Assembly (NCBI RefSeq): GCF_963678845.1
Contig: NZ_OY787464.1
Location: 806,001 to 870,000 of the forward strand
Reading direction: 5' to 3'
DNA length: 64,000 nt
Origin: an uncultured Bacteroides sp.
Lineage (GTDB): Bacteria > Bacteroidota > Bacteroidia > Bacteroidales > Bacteroidaceae
Made by a program: the position numbers and the translations under genes
The notes under the pieces: generated by a model
Database searches by the model: none
What the model was told of the DNA's origin: nothing
What the model saw: only the letters and a program-made list of their open reading frames with translations
Part shown: positions 8,728 through 16,847 of the stretch, one piece after another
Layout: each line of letters begins with the position of its first letter
How positions within the stretch are numbered: the stretch's first letter is position 1

Positions 8728-10593
8728 TTAGCCTTCAATTTCACTCAGTTCCATCCAACGCATTGTCTTTTCATCTATAAAACCAATGATCTCAGCAATT
8801 CGTTTTGACTTCTCCACCAACAACTCTGAAGGAAGTGATCCACTGCAAAGATCTGATTCCAATGTGGCTTTTTCCTGTTCCAGCTCCTCCATATCTTTTT
8901 CTATTTGCGCTAATTCCATCTTTTCTTTATAAGACATCTTACGCTTATCATTCTCACGTACCCGGGCGGTCTTTTCTTCTTTTGGCTTTTCTGCTTCTTT
9001 CTCCTTTTGTTTTCTTGCTTCACTCCAATCGCGGTAATCAGAATAGTTACCAGGGAAATCACGAATGTCACCCTGACCGTTGAACACAAGTAAATGGTCT
9101 ACAACCTTATCCATGAAATAACGGTCGTGAGAAACTACAATCACACAGCCCTTAAAATTAACCAGATAATCTTCAAGAACATTAAGCGTTATAATATCAA
9201 GGTCGTTAGTTGGTTCATCAAGCACAAGAAAATTAGGATTTCGCATCAATATCGTACAAAGATAAAGTCGCCTCCTCTCTCCACCACTCAATTTGTAAAC
9301 ATAGCTATGCTGTGTTTCAGGGGTGAAAAGGAAATGTTGCAGAAACTGAGAAGCAGTAAGCTTTTTACCATCGCCCAGTTCTATTACTTCAGCAATATCC
9401 TGCACCACGTCAATAACCTTCATCTGATCATCAAACTGCAATCCATCCTGAGAATAGTAGCCAAAGCGGATTGTCTCACCAATTTCAATGGTTCCTTTAT
9501 CGGGCATTGCCTGCCCCATGAGTATTTTAATAAAAGTGGATTTCCCGGTTCCGTTATTACCCACAATACCCATCTTTTCATATCGTGCAAAAATATACGA
9601 GAAATCATCTAATATTTTCAGGTCGCCAAAGCTCTTATATAAATGATCGGCTTCAAATATCTTTGAACCAATGTATGCAGACTTAACTTCCAGCTTAACA
9701 TTATCATTATTGAAACGCTGCTTGGCTACCTTCTCAATCTCATAAAAAGCATCTTGTCTGTATTTCGCCTTATGCGCACGTGCTTGCGGCATACGGCGCA
9801 TCCAGTCTAGCTCTGTGCGATAAAGATTATTAGCGCGTTCAATTTCAATATTGGATGAATCAATTCGTTCTTGTCTTTTCTCTAGATAGTAGCTATAATT
9901 ACCCTTATATTGATAAATTTGTTTATTGTCAATTTCAATAATTTCGGAACAAACCCTATCAAGGAAATAGCGGTCATGCGTTACCATCAGCAAACTGATG
10001 TTTGTGCGTCTCAGATATTCTTCAAGCCACTCCGTCATATCCAGATCAAGGTGGTTGGTTGGCTCATCGAGAATCAACAATTCCGGTTCGGTGATTAACG
10101 TGTTGGCAAGAGCCACCCGTTTTAATTGTCCTCCGGAAAGAGATTTAACCTGCTGATCAAGGTTCCGTATTTTTAATTGCGAAAGAATCTGTTTAGCTTT
10201 TCGTTCATAATCCCATGCTTTCTCATGATCCATTCTAATCAATAAATCCTGTAAGCCGGGATGATCTTCTGTTTCCATACATGCCTCATACTCTTTAAGT
10301 AACTGTACGGTATCATTGTTTGAATGGAAACAAGCTTCCAGCACTGTCAGTTCTTCGGGATAATGAGGATCCTGTTCCAGATATGCCACACGCAAATCCC
10401 GTCTGAAAACAATATTTCCCGCATCATACCCTTCTTTTCCAGCTATAATATTTAATAAGGTAGTCTTTCCACTACCATTTTTAGCAATCAGACCAATTCT
10501 TTGCCCGTCTGCAATTCCAAATGATATTTCATTAAACAGGACCAAATCTCCAAAAGATTTAGTTAGCCCGTCTATCTGCATATAACTCGCCAT
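8728..10593 (-). CDS. ABC-F family ATPase (Uup-like), cytosolic
   Basis: 621 residues with two ABC cassettes and no membrane helix. Cassette 1: Walker A AKNGSGKTT, signature LSGGQLKRVALA, Walker B LLILDEPTNHLDL. Cassette 2: Walker A GNNGTGKST, signature LSGGERRRLYL, Walker B FLVLDEPTNDLDI. Between them is the charged linker characteristic of ABC-F proteins (ERANNLYRTELDWMRRMPQARAHKAKYR). The last about 90 residues (EARKQKEKEAEKPKEEKTARVRENDKRK onward) form a coiled coil typical of Uup. ABC-F proteins act on the ribosome or on branched DNA rather than as transporters. Uup-like housekeeping function is likelier than antibiotic resistance given the C-terminal coil, but this is inference. Confidence 0.88.
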   Translation of the reverse strand: MASYMQIDGLTKSFGDLVLFNEISFGIADGQRIGLIAKNGSGKTTLLNIIAGKEGYDAGNIVFRRDLRVAYLEQDPHYPEELTVLEACFHSNNDTVQLLKEYEACMETEDHPGLQDLLIRMDHEKAWDYERKAKQILSQLKIRNLDQQVKSLSGGQLKRVALANTLITEPELLILDEPTNHLDLDMTEWLEEYLRRTNISLLMVTHDRYFLDRVCSEIIEIDNKQIYQYKGNYSYYLEKRQERIDSSNIEIERANNLYRTELDWMRRMPQARAHKAKYRQDAFYEIEKVAKQRFNNDNVKLEVKSAYIGSKIFEADHLYKSFGDLKILDDFSYIFARYEKMGIVGNNGTGKSTFIKILMGQAMPDKGTIEIGETIRFGYYSQDGLQFDDQMKVIDVVQDIAEVIELGDGKKLTASQFLQHFLFTPETQHSYVYKLSGGERRRLYLCTILMRNPNFLVLDEPTNDLDIITLNVLEDYLVNFKGCVIVVSHDRYFMDKVVDHLLVFNGQGDIRDFPGNYSDYRDWSEARKQKEKEAEKPKEEKTARVRENDKRKMSYKEKMELAQIEKDMEELEQEKATLESDLCSGSLPSELLVEKSKRIAEIIGFIDEKTMRWMELSEIEG

Positions 10594-10611
10594 CTCTTTA
10601 TCTACTAATTT

Positions 10612-11451
10612 TTAGTTCAATTCTTTTTCTACCTTCTGCTTAATATCCTCAAAGATGGCATTCAAATCACAATTTTGTTCTGAGCGTACAGAATTCCACA
10701 CCAGTTGGGAAGGATAAATAAGCAATTCACTTTCCTTAAAACGTAGTGCCGGAATCTCTTGCTTGCCCTTAATTACAGTTATCCACTCCATTCCGTCTAT
10801 TTGATTTTCCAAGATTGTACCAAAAGCAATTCCAAATGATTCCCACACCTCTCTTTGCTGAGGTTTAAAAGTTCCACTTTCAATTAATTGCTGAATCTTG
10901 GCTATATCTTCCTCCACAGAAGTAAAATCCTTCTTTAACTGCTTTTTTATTGTATTGGAAGTCCATTCAAAAGCCTCATTAACAGCATTTATCTCTAACA
11001 CTCGGATTGGAATAATCTCAAGAACCGGCAGTGTACCTTTGGGATAAGTTTTCAAAGTAGAAATAATTTCTTCAGCCTCCTCTATGCTGTTACCGCGGGG
11101 AACTGTAAATGTACATTCAAAAGCCACATTATCAAAACCTGTAATCCATACATGAGTCACATAATAGGCTCCTTCTTCCTGAAACATCTCTTTACTGTAG
11201 GCACAAATCATTTCTCCCAACTTTACCTGTGAGGCATTCTTGTTTTCCTTTAATTCATAATCTACAGATTCTTTTCCATATTCATTATTTATATCATCCC
11301 GATATGCAGAAATACGAAAATTTCCGGTCCATTTATTGGGATTGTAAAATAGGAAGCTATCTTCCGCATCCTCAAACTCATTCCAGGATGATGGGTAAAT
11401 TAAAGAGAACCAAACTCCGGGAGAAATAAACTTTTTTCCTTGTACACTCAT
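10612..11451 (-). CDS. Two-domain cytosolic protein of unknown function (resembles DUF3805/DUF3806)
   Basis: 279 residues, no signal peptide or membrane helix. The N-terminal half (KFISPGVWFSLIYPSSWNEFEDAEDSFLFYNPNKWTGNFRIS) is a beta-rich domain of the kind seen in PsbP/Mog1-like folds. The C-terminal half (about 155-279) is a helical-plus-strand module containing WESFGIAFGTILENQIDGMEWITV. I believe this matches the paired DUF3805/DUF3806 families of Bacteroides, from memory only. The gene lies 18 bp upstream of the ABC-F gene on the same strand, so the two may be co-transcribed. Function unknown. Confidence 0.6.
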   Translation of the reverse strand: MSVQGKKFISPGVWFSLIYPSSWNEFEDAEDSFLFYNPNKWTGNFRISAYRDDINNEYGKESVDYELKENKNASQVKLGEMICAYSKEMFQEEGAYYVTHVWITGFDNVAFECTFTVPRGNSIEEAEEIISTLKTYPKGTLPVLEIIPIRVLEINAVNEAFEWTSNTIKKQLKKDFTSVEEDIAKIQQLIESGTFKPQQREVWESFGIAFGTILENQIDGMEWITVIKGKQEIPALRFKESELLIYPSQLVWNSVRSEQNCDLNAIFEDIKQKVEKELN

Positions 11452-11484
11452 ATATATTTATTCTTAACTTTATCTATTATCTTT

Positions 11485-12669
11485 TTATTTGCCTATAGGC
11501 TGAATATTACGTCGTACTTCCTTAGAGATTTCAAGATACATATAAAAACGTTGATGAGTTTTTATACCTCTAAGATTCTTTTTAAACAATTTAGTGGCAT
11601 ATTCTTTCGACTTCTCAAAGGTAAAGCGTGACATTTCATTCTGTGATTTACCCACCATAGTTGAATCTAAGCGTTCATCTGGGAAGAACTCATCCAGATT
11701 TACATCACCAATCATTGTTGTTTCCATAAACTCTTTTCTTTTATGCGCTTTATCCAGGTAGTACCCCACAAACATGTGCCCGGGTATCCTTACCAAGATG
11801 GGATCAATATTGATTGCTCTTAAAAGAGATGCGAACAGCACACTTCCATCTACGCAATTTACCTGTGATGATTCCAGTGCATCATCAAGGGTTCTTACCC
11901 GTTGAGAGAACACAACATTGGAAGAAAGGCTGGATGTTGAAACGGAACTATATTTAAAATTGCGTTTTTGCAATACATTCCACAAAGCATACACTTGCTT
12001 TTCTACCGAACCCGGGTTACTGGATTGGTAACCTACAAAGCGGTTAACAAGACGAGTATTTAAAGCTTCCCGCAGAAGTTTATCAATCATGGGATGTTCT
12101 TCATTCACGTATGCAGCAAAGAAAATTCCGGTATCATGAAATCTTTGCTTACTATCCAGATAGGCCAATAAACATTCATTAACACTTCTTACCGAATAAG
12201 TGCGTACCTTTTTCCCCAGACTGGCTCCATTCATTTCAACTTCTACAGAAACACTGACCGGAGCAGCCTGATTGTTATTTTTTAATGCTTCGTAATTCCA
12301 AATTACATCAGGAAATATCTGATATACCGTATTTGATTCCTCTAATACAAATTCAGAAACAGATTCTTCAAAGAATGGTGTTTTACTGAGTGTAATTCGA
12401 ACCTTACTATTTGCTCTTGCTGACTTAATCCGTATAATAAATCCTGATTTGGGGTTTCCTAAATAATGGTTTTCTGCGGGTTTAACTACTACTGCATCTG
12501 TTGTGGCAATTGAAAGAATTGCAGAGGGGAATATATTACCGCCTAAATCATCCGTTAATTGATAGTCGTGCCTAAAGAGATCATTCCTGTATAGATAGAT
12601 TCCACTCAAGCTCACAATTAATGCCAACAAAGTAATTGTCAGAGCCTTCCATATATTTATCTTTTTCAT
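11485..12669 (-). CDS. Membrane-anchored transglutaminase-like protein
   Basis: 394 residues. The N-terminus has a single signal-anchor or uncleaved signal segment (ALTITLLALIVSLSGIYLY, 9-27). A beta-rich middle is followed by a transglutaminase-like core: Cys272 in SSQVNCVDGSVLFASLLRAI and His298 in ILVRIPGHMFVGYY have the spacing of the Cys-His pair of that cysteine-protease-like fold, and an acidic third residue is likely in METTMIGDVNLDE. Many bacterial relatives act as periplasmic peptidases or have lost activity. It precedes the DUF3805-like gene by 33 bp on the same strand. It is divergent from the response regulator gene across a 167-bp intergenic region. Confidence 0.65.
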   Translation of the reverse strand: MKKINIWKALTITLLALIVSLSGIYLYRNDLFRHDYQLTDDLGGNIFPSAILSIATTDAVVVKPAENHYLGNPKSGFIIRIKSARANSKVRITLSKTPFFEESVSEFVLEESNTVYQIFPDVIWNYEALKNNNQAAPVSVSVEVEMNGASLGKKVRTYSVRSVNECLLAYLDSKQRFHDTGIFFAAYVNEEHPMIDKLLREALNTRLVNRFVGYQSSNPGSVEKQVYALWNVLQKRNFKYSSVSTSSLSSNVVFSQRVRTLDDALESSQVNCVDGSVLFASLLRAINIDPILVRIPGHMFVGYYLDKAHKRKEFMETTMIGDVNLDEFFPDERLDSTMVGKSQNEMSRFTFEKSKEYATKLFKKNLRGIKTHQRFYMYLEISKEVRRNIQPIGK

Positions 12670-12737
12670 CTTCAGTACTTAATAATGAAACAAATATAGT
12701 TATAAGTTTTGGTACATAAAAGCATTGTCACTACTTT

Positions 12738-12776
12738 GTAACACATATTTCATTCATACGTAACATAAAAGTGACA
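12738..12776 (+). promoter_or_regulatory. Direct repeats upstream of the response-regulator promoter
   Basis: GTAACA occurs at 12738 and 12760, exactly 22 bp apart. The pair is bracketed by TGTCAC (from 12726) and GTGACA (from 12771), which are reverse complements. PhoB/OmpR-type regulators bind direct repeats in 11-bp steps, so this is a plausible autoregulatory site just upstream of the promoter at 12779. Confidence 0.4.
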
Positions 12777-12778
12777 TC

Positions 12779-12811
12779 TTTGCAAATAATTAATAAGAAT
12801 GTATATATTTG
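12779..12811 (+). promoter_or_regulatory. Consensus Bacteroides promoter of the two-component operon
   Basis: TTTG at 12779-12782, 21 bp, then TATATTTG at 12804-12811, fitting TTTG-N19-21-TAnnTTTG. The ATG at 12837 follows 25 bp later, leaving a short leader. Confidence 0.7.
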
Positions 12812-12836
12812 TACTATATCATAAATAAAAGCAGTT

Positions 12837-13526
12837 ATGAACACTAATCGCATTTTAGTAGTAGACGATGAAGAAGATCTTTGTGAGATCTTAAAATTTA
12901 ATCTTGAGAACGAAGGTTACGAAGTTGATACAGCAAATTCAGCTGAAGAAGCTCTGAAACTAAACATTAATAGTTATAACCTCTTGTTACTGGATGTAAT
13001 GATGGGTGAAATCTCGGGATTTAAGATGGCTAGCATTCTCAGAAAAGATAAAAAGACTGCTAATATTCCAATTGTCTTTATTACTGCAAAAGACACGGAG
13101 AACGATACAATCACAGGATTCAATCTTGGAGCAGATGATTATATATCCAAACCATTTTCTATACGTGAAGTAATATCAAGGGTAAAAGCCATTATCCGCC
13201 GCACGGCAAACACAACACCCCAAGACAATACGGAGCAGATAAGTTTCAATTCTTTAGTGATTGATACTATAAAGAAGAGAGCCAGCATTGACGGTAACGA
13301 AGTTTCACTTACGAAAAAGGAATTTGAAATTTTACTTCTTTTATTGCAAAACAAGGGAAGAGTATTTTCAAGAGAAGATATCCTTTCTAAAATATGGAGC
13401 GATGAAGTATATGTGCTCGACCGCACCATTGATGTGAATATTACCCGCCTAAGAAAGAAGATTGGCGATTATGGAAAGTACATAGTAACCCGCCTTGGTT
13501 ATGGGTATTGCTTTGAATATGAATAG
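12837..13526 (+). CDS. OmpR/PhoB-family response regulator (RprY-like)
   Basis: 229 residues: a receiver domain (1-120) with the acidic pair DDEED at 10-14, phospho-acceptor Asp53 in LLLLDVMM, Thr in VFITAKD and the conserved Lys in YISKPFS. It is followed by a winged-helix trans_reg_C domain (about 130-229) with LTKKEFEILLLLLQNKGRVFSRE and the recognition region YVLDRTIDVNITRLRKKI. It is a DNA-binding transcription factor activated by the adjacent kinase gene, which starts 24 bp downstream. In Bacteroides the best-known relative is RprY of the RprXY pair; the assignment here is by resemblance only. Targets are unknown, though direct repeats at 12738-12776 may allow autoregulation. Confidence 0.88.
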   Translation: MNTNRILVVDDEEDLCEILKFNLENEGYEVDTANSAEEALKLNINSYNLLLLDVMMGEISGFKMASILRKDKKTANIPIVFITAKDTENDTITGFNLGADDYISKPFSIREVISRVKAIIRRTANTTPQDNTEQISFNSLVIDTIKKRASIDGNEVSLTKKEFEILLLLLQNKGRVFSREDILSKIWSDEVYVLDRTIDVNITRLRKKIGDYGKYIVTRLGYGYCFEYE

Positions 13527-13550
13527 GCCTATTTTAAAAATTATATAGTT

Positions 13551-15320
13551 ATGTCTCCTGCAAAGAAACCTTTTATGTCTCTTAACCGTAAATTATTACT
13601 TTCGGTTATCCTCTTATTTGCTGCCTTTTCTTTATGCTTCATCGGTTTTCAATATAATAGGGAAAAAGAATTTAAAGTAGAACTCTTAAATACAAAGTTA
13701 CAGGATTATAATGCTCGTTTATATGAGGAAATTAGTGACTCGGCTAATATTGAAAACATACTAGACAAATACACCAAACGGCACACACTGAAAGATCTGC
13801 GGGTAACGATTATTGATTTAGATGGAAAGGTTATCTATGATAATTTAAAGAAGGATTACAATCATATTGAAAATCACTTAAACAGACCCGAAGTTAAACT
13901 GGCTATAAACAAGGGTAATGGTTATGATTTAAGAAGAATATCGGGAACAACCGGAATCACCTATTTTTATTCCGCTACCCTTTATGATAAATATATTATC
14001 CGAAGCGCCTTACCTTATAATATTGATCTGATTATAAAGTTAAAGGCCGACCAGCATTTTATCTGGTTCACCTTAATTATCACATTGATACTTGCCGTTA
14101 TTTTCTCAAGATTCACTAAAAGAATAGGAACGGCAATCTCTCAGTTAAGAGAATTTACCATACGTGCCGACCGTAATGAACCGTTGAATTTAGAAATGGA
14201 AACGGCTTTTCCGCATAATGAGCTGGGAGATATTTCCCAGCATATCATTCGAATTTACAACCGTTTGCGTGAAACAAAAGAAGACCTTTACATAGAACGG
14301 GAAAAACTTATTACCCATTTACAGATATCACATGAAGGACTGGGAATATTTACCGCAGAGAAAAAAGAGATTCTGGTCAACAATCTGTTTACACAATACA
14401 GTAACCTGATATCGGATGTAAATCTTCAAAGTGCAGAAGGGGTATTCTCCATTCCTGAACTACAAAAGATTACTGAATATATAAACAAAACCCCACAAAA
14501 GACAGCCGAAAACAAAGAGCGTCGAATGTCTATTAATTTAGATAAGAACGGGCGGATATTTATTGTGGAATGCATTATTTTTCAGGATAATAGCTTTGAA
14601 ATATCAATCAATGACATTACGCAGGAAGAGGAACAGGTAAGAATGAAAAGGCAATTAACACAAAACATTGCACATGAACTGAAAACCCCGGTCAGCAGTA
14701 TTCAAGGATATTTAGAGACTATTGTAAACAATGAATCTCTGCCAAAGGATAAATTAAAGACATTCATAGAACGTTGTTACGCCCAAAGCAACAGACTAAC
14801 CCGCCTTTTAAGGGATATTTCTGTGCTTACCCGAATGGACGAGGCAAGCAATATGATTGACATGGAAAAAGTTGAAATCAACTCTTTGGTCCGTAATATC
14901 ATTAATGAAGTAGCATTAGAATTAGAACAGAAAAATATTATTGTTCATAATTTATTGAATAAAGAACTTATTATAAGGGGAAATGCGTCCCTTATCTATT
15001 CTATTTTCCGTAATCTAATGGACAATGCCATCTCCTATGCAGGGACTGAGGTTTCCATTAATATTAAATGCTTTAGGGAAGATGAATTATACTACTATTT
15101 CAGCTTCTCTGATACAGGAGTTGGTGTAGCACCAGAACATTTAAATCGCCTTTTCGAACGCTTTTACCGGGTAGACAAAGGACGATCACGCAAGATTGGC
15201 GGCACCGGACTGGGGCTTGCCATAGTTAAGAATTCTGTTATTATTCATGGTGGAAATATATCTGCCAAGAATAATCAGGGAGGCGGACTGGAATTCATTT
15301 TCACTCTTGCCAAGAGCTGA
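13551..15320 (+). CDS. Membrane sensor histidine kinase, partner of the upstream regulator
   Basis: 589 residues. A membrane helix near 15-33 (LLLSVILLFAAFSLCFIGF) and another near 167-187 (FIWFTLIITLILAVIFSRF) enclose an extracytoplasmic sensor of about 130 residues (TIIDLDGKVIYDN...TYFYSATLYD, PAS/Cache-like). A HAMP-like linker, a further PAS-like stretch and the kinase core follow. The H-box is NIAHELKTPVSSIQGYLET with the phospho-acceptor His. The ATPase has N-box LMDNAISY, G1 DTGVGV, F-box FERFYRVD and G2 GGTGLGLAIVK. The HELKTP form is typical of kinases paired with OmpR/PhoB regulators. Signal unknown. Confidence 0.88.
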   Translation: MSPAKKPFMSLNRKLLLSVILLFAAFSLCFIGFQYNREKEFKVELLNTKLQDYNARLYEEISDSANIENILDKYTKRHTLKDLRVTIIDLDGKVIYDNLKKDYNHIENHLNRPEVKLAINKGNGYDLRRISGTTGITYFYSATLYDKYIIRSALPYNIDLIIKLKADQHFIWFTLIITLILAVIFSRFTKRIGTAISQLREFTIRADRNEPLNLEMETAFPHNELGDISQHIIRIYNRLRETKEDLYIEREKLITHLQISHEGLGIFTAEKKEILVNNLFTQYSNLISDVNLQSAEGVFSIPELQKITEYINKTPQKTAENKERRMSINLDKNGRIFIVECIIFQDNSFEISINDITQEEEQVRMKRQLTQNIAHELKTPVSSIQGYLETIVNNESLPKDKLKTFIERCYAQSNRLTRLLRDISVLTRMDEASNMIDMEKVEINSLVRNIINEVALELEQKNIIVHNLLNKELIIRGNASLIYSIFRNLMDNAISYAGTEVSINIKCFREDELYYYFSFSDTGVGVAPEHLNRLFERFYRVDKGRSRKIGGTGLGLAIVKNSVIIHGGNISAKNNQGGGLEFIFTLAKS

Positions 15321-15353
15321 AAGAGATTATTAAAAAAATAAATTATCTCTTTC
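15319..15353 (+). terminator. Hairpin overlapping the kinase stop codon
   Basis: GAAAGAGAT (15319-15327) pairs perfectly with ATCTCTTTC (15345-15353) around an A-rich loop, starting within the TGA stop. No strong T-run follows, so it is a modest terminator. It separates the kinase from the riboswitch transcription unit that follows. Confidence 0.4.
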
Positions 15354-15378
15354 AACGCAGATTTTTCTTAATTATTTT

Positions 15379-15386
15379 TACCTTTG
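15379..15386 (+). promoter_or_regulatory. -7 box of the first cobalamin riboswitch
   Basis: TACCTTTG matches TAnnTTTG and lies just upstream of the riboswitch, at the same relative place as TAACTTTG in front of the second riboswitch (16833-16840). The sequence after both boxes is also shared (GCATTGGTTC), so this copy keeps its own promoter. Confidence 0.5.
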
Positions 15387-15393
15387 CCTTCGC

Positions 15394-15600
15394 ATTGGTT
15401 CTCATGCCTCATTTAAGGCAAGAGATTAAAAGGGAATCAGGTGAAAAACCCGAACAGTCCCGCTGCTGTAAGTTTTAACAAAACGTTGTAAGCAAACACT
15501 CTATACCACTGAACATATTTGTTCGGGAAGGTGCTTACCAACGAAAACAAGTCAGAAAACCTGCCATGCCTGTTTTTCAATAGCTTTCGAGGATAGAGCT
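15394..15600 (+). ncRNA. Cobalamin (B12) riboswitch, copy 1, with no gene behind it
   Basis: Contains the conserved core in order: AAAAGGGAATCAGGTG, CCCGAACAGTCCCGCTGCTG, TAAG, the GTTCGGGAAGG arm, and GTCAGAAAACCTGCC. These are the hallmark junction elements of AdoCbl-binding riboswitches. It also has the downstream AGCTTTCGAGGA..GAGCTT element that the second copy places before its gene. No plus-strand reading frame follows; the next gene (HU-like) runs the opposite way. Confidence 0.9.
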
Positions 15601-15609
15601 TTGAACCAT

Positions 15610-15638
15610 ATAACCGCTTGAACAATCAAGTAGGTTAT
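15610..15638 (+). terminator. Hairpin downstream of the orphan riboswitch
   Basis: ATAACC (15610-15615) pairs with GGTTAT (15633-15638) with an inner CTTGA/TCAAG stem, followed at a short distance by CTATTTT. It may end the riboswitch transcript, leaving a short non-coding RNA. T-run is weak. Confidence 0.35.
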
Positions 15639-15767
15639 CTTGTTACCTATTTTAAACTTAATACTACAAGAAAGGACAGGAATAATTATATCCCGTTCTT
15701 AACTATTTTAGACTTTGTGACAAATAGTATATATATCATTAAACTCTGCCAAGTTTATTGAAAAGCG

Positions 15768-15800
15768 CCCGGTCGAAGTGATTCGCCCGGGTTTGTTTTA
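15768..15800 (-). terminator. Terminator of the HU-like gene
   Basis: On the minus strand a CCCGGGCGAA / TTCGACCGGG hairpin (one mismatch, 4-nt loop) starts about 20 bp past the stop at 15817 and is followed by CGCTTTTC. On the plus strand the same stem is followed by TTTGTTTT, so it may also stop read-through from the orphan riboswitch. Confidence 0.6.
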
Positions 15801-15816
15801 TCTATTCAAAAAGAAT

Positions 15817-16209
15817 TTATTCGCTAAACTTCTCAAAGCCGGCGGCATTAATTCTTTTCTTTGCCTGACGGTTGGCATTGAACACAACATTCTTTAATTC
15901 CACTGATTCGGCTCTAAAGTCTGTATCTTCTTTCCCTTCTTTTATTTGCACTGTGAGCTGAAATGTGCCATAGCCATCAATGGTAACATTGTGACCATCC
16001 TTGAGTTTTTGCTCTATACAAGCGGCAATTCGTGTAAATGCGCTCAACAGCTCTCCTTTCTTTGCTGCAGAACCTCCGCTCAGTTCATCAGCTATATCTT
16101 CTGTACGGTAATTATCTCTGCTCTTCGCACTCACCCAATTAGATTTTTTTACCTCTCCCGTTTTACTATTCTTAAGCGTATAGGTATTAACTTTATAACG
16201 AATTGCCAT
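15817..16209 (-). CDS. HU-family DNA-binding protein (Bacteroidota HU-HIG type)
   Basis: 130 residues, longer than classical HU (near 90). It begins MAIRYKVNTYTLKNSKTGEVKKSN, the N-terminal extension of the HU-HIG type, followed by the HU-like helices (DELSGGSAAKKGELLSAFTRIAACIEQKL) and the GYGTFQLTVQ strand region. These proteins bend or coat DNA and are often multicopy in Bacteroides, sometimes near mobile or surface-polysaccharide genes. Here the gene sits inverted between two cobalamin riboswitches. A -7 box at 16375-16382 would give a leader of about 160 nt containing the four-copy GGTCrCGACC array. Confidence 0.85.
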   Translation of the reverse strand: MAIRYKVNTYTLKNSKTGEVKKSNWVSAKSRDNYRTEDIADELSGGSAAKKGELLSAFTRIAACIEQKLKDGHNVTIDGYGTFQLTVQIKEGKEDTDFRAESVELKNVVFNANRQAKKRINAAGFEKFSE

Positions 16210-16278
16210 TCTTCTCTTTTTATATTAACTGATTACTCTAATTATACTAACTTCTTTCTCTTTATTATTTACTATTAT

Positions 16279-16354
16279 GGTCGCGACCATAAACGACTAA
16301 GGTCACGAGGCTAAGAATACAGAGTCATGACCCTGATTAAATATGGTCACGACC
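16279..16354. repeat. Four palindromic GGTCrCGACC sites at an exact 22-bp period
   Basis: Ten-base cores start at 16279 (GGTCGCGACC), 16301 (GGTCACGAGG), 16323 (AGTCATGACC) and 16345 (GGTCACGACC), each exactly 22 bp after the last. The first lies within a perfect 14-bp palindrome (16277-16290, ATGGTCGCGACCAT). The 12-bp spacers share no sequence. The array sits 70-145 bp upstream of the HU-like ATG, probably inside its leader. Likely an operator or architectural binding site. Confidence 0.75.
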
Positions 16355-16374
16355 ACAATATTAATATCCGTAGA

Positions 16375-16382
16375 CAAAGATA
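16375..16382 (-). promoter_or_regulatory. -7 box for the HU-like gene
   Basis: Minus strand reads TATCTTTG (TAnnTTTG). It is the closest good match upstream of the HU-like gene and would start transcription just before the 22-bp array, making the array part of the RNA. No clear -33 TTTG was found. Confidence 0.4.
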
Positions 16383-16798
16383 ATAATTTTTCTGCAATAA
16401 CAGAATAATAGCCCCTTAACATTTCCTTAAAAGACGAGTTCTCTTCTGATCTATATTATCTAAAGAAAACAAATGTCTGAAAATACAAAATTACATACAT
16501 TACATGTTACTATATTATTAAAGCTTCAGATATACAATTCATCTATTTAAAACATAAAGCAAAAACAATCAAACAGTTATCTTACTTTCTTCAATTAATC
16601 AATCTCATCTTAAAAAAACAGGTTTATTGCAGCAATAAATGGAGGGGGTAACAGAGCCTCTCCTTCTGAAACACCTTGATAGCCGCGGTGCTAAATTTTA
16701 GCACGGGACATATAAAAGATGTTTTATTCAAAGTTTGTCACCACCTTTGAAATATATATACACACAACTTCTTACAACAAAAGAATTGTGGTGAAATT
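16383..16798. other. About 400 bp of AT-rich intergenic DNA with one inverted repeat
   Basis: No protein-coding frame is convincing. The only marked structure is an inverted repeat at 16688-16704 (GTGCTAAA, one base, TTTAGCAC) without a following T-run. It sits about 110 bp upstream of the promoter of the second riboswitch. Confidence 0.35.
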
Positions 16799-16810
16799 AT
16801 GAGAAGAATA

Positions 16811-16840
16811 TTGCGTTTATGGATTTTCTTTCTAACTTTG
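16811..16840 (+). promoter_or_regulatory. Promoter of the B12-uptake operon
   Basis: TTG at 16811-16813, 19 bp, then TAACTTTG at 16833-16840, close to the Bacteroides consensus. Transcription would begin just ahead of the second riboswitch. Confidence 0.55.
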
Positions 16841-16847
16841 CCACGCA

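Noticed and set aside
9094..9612. 172-codon plus-strand frame
   Set aside because: Lies wholly within the ABC-F ATPase on the other strand, whose motifs are clear.
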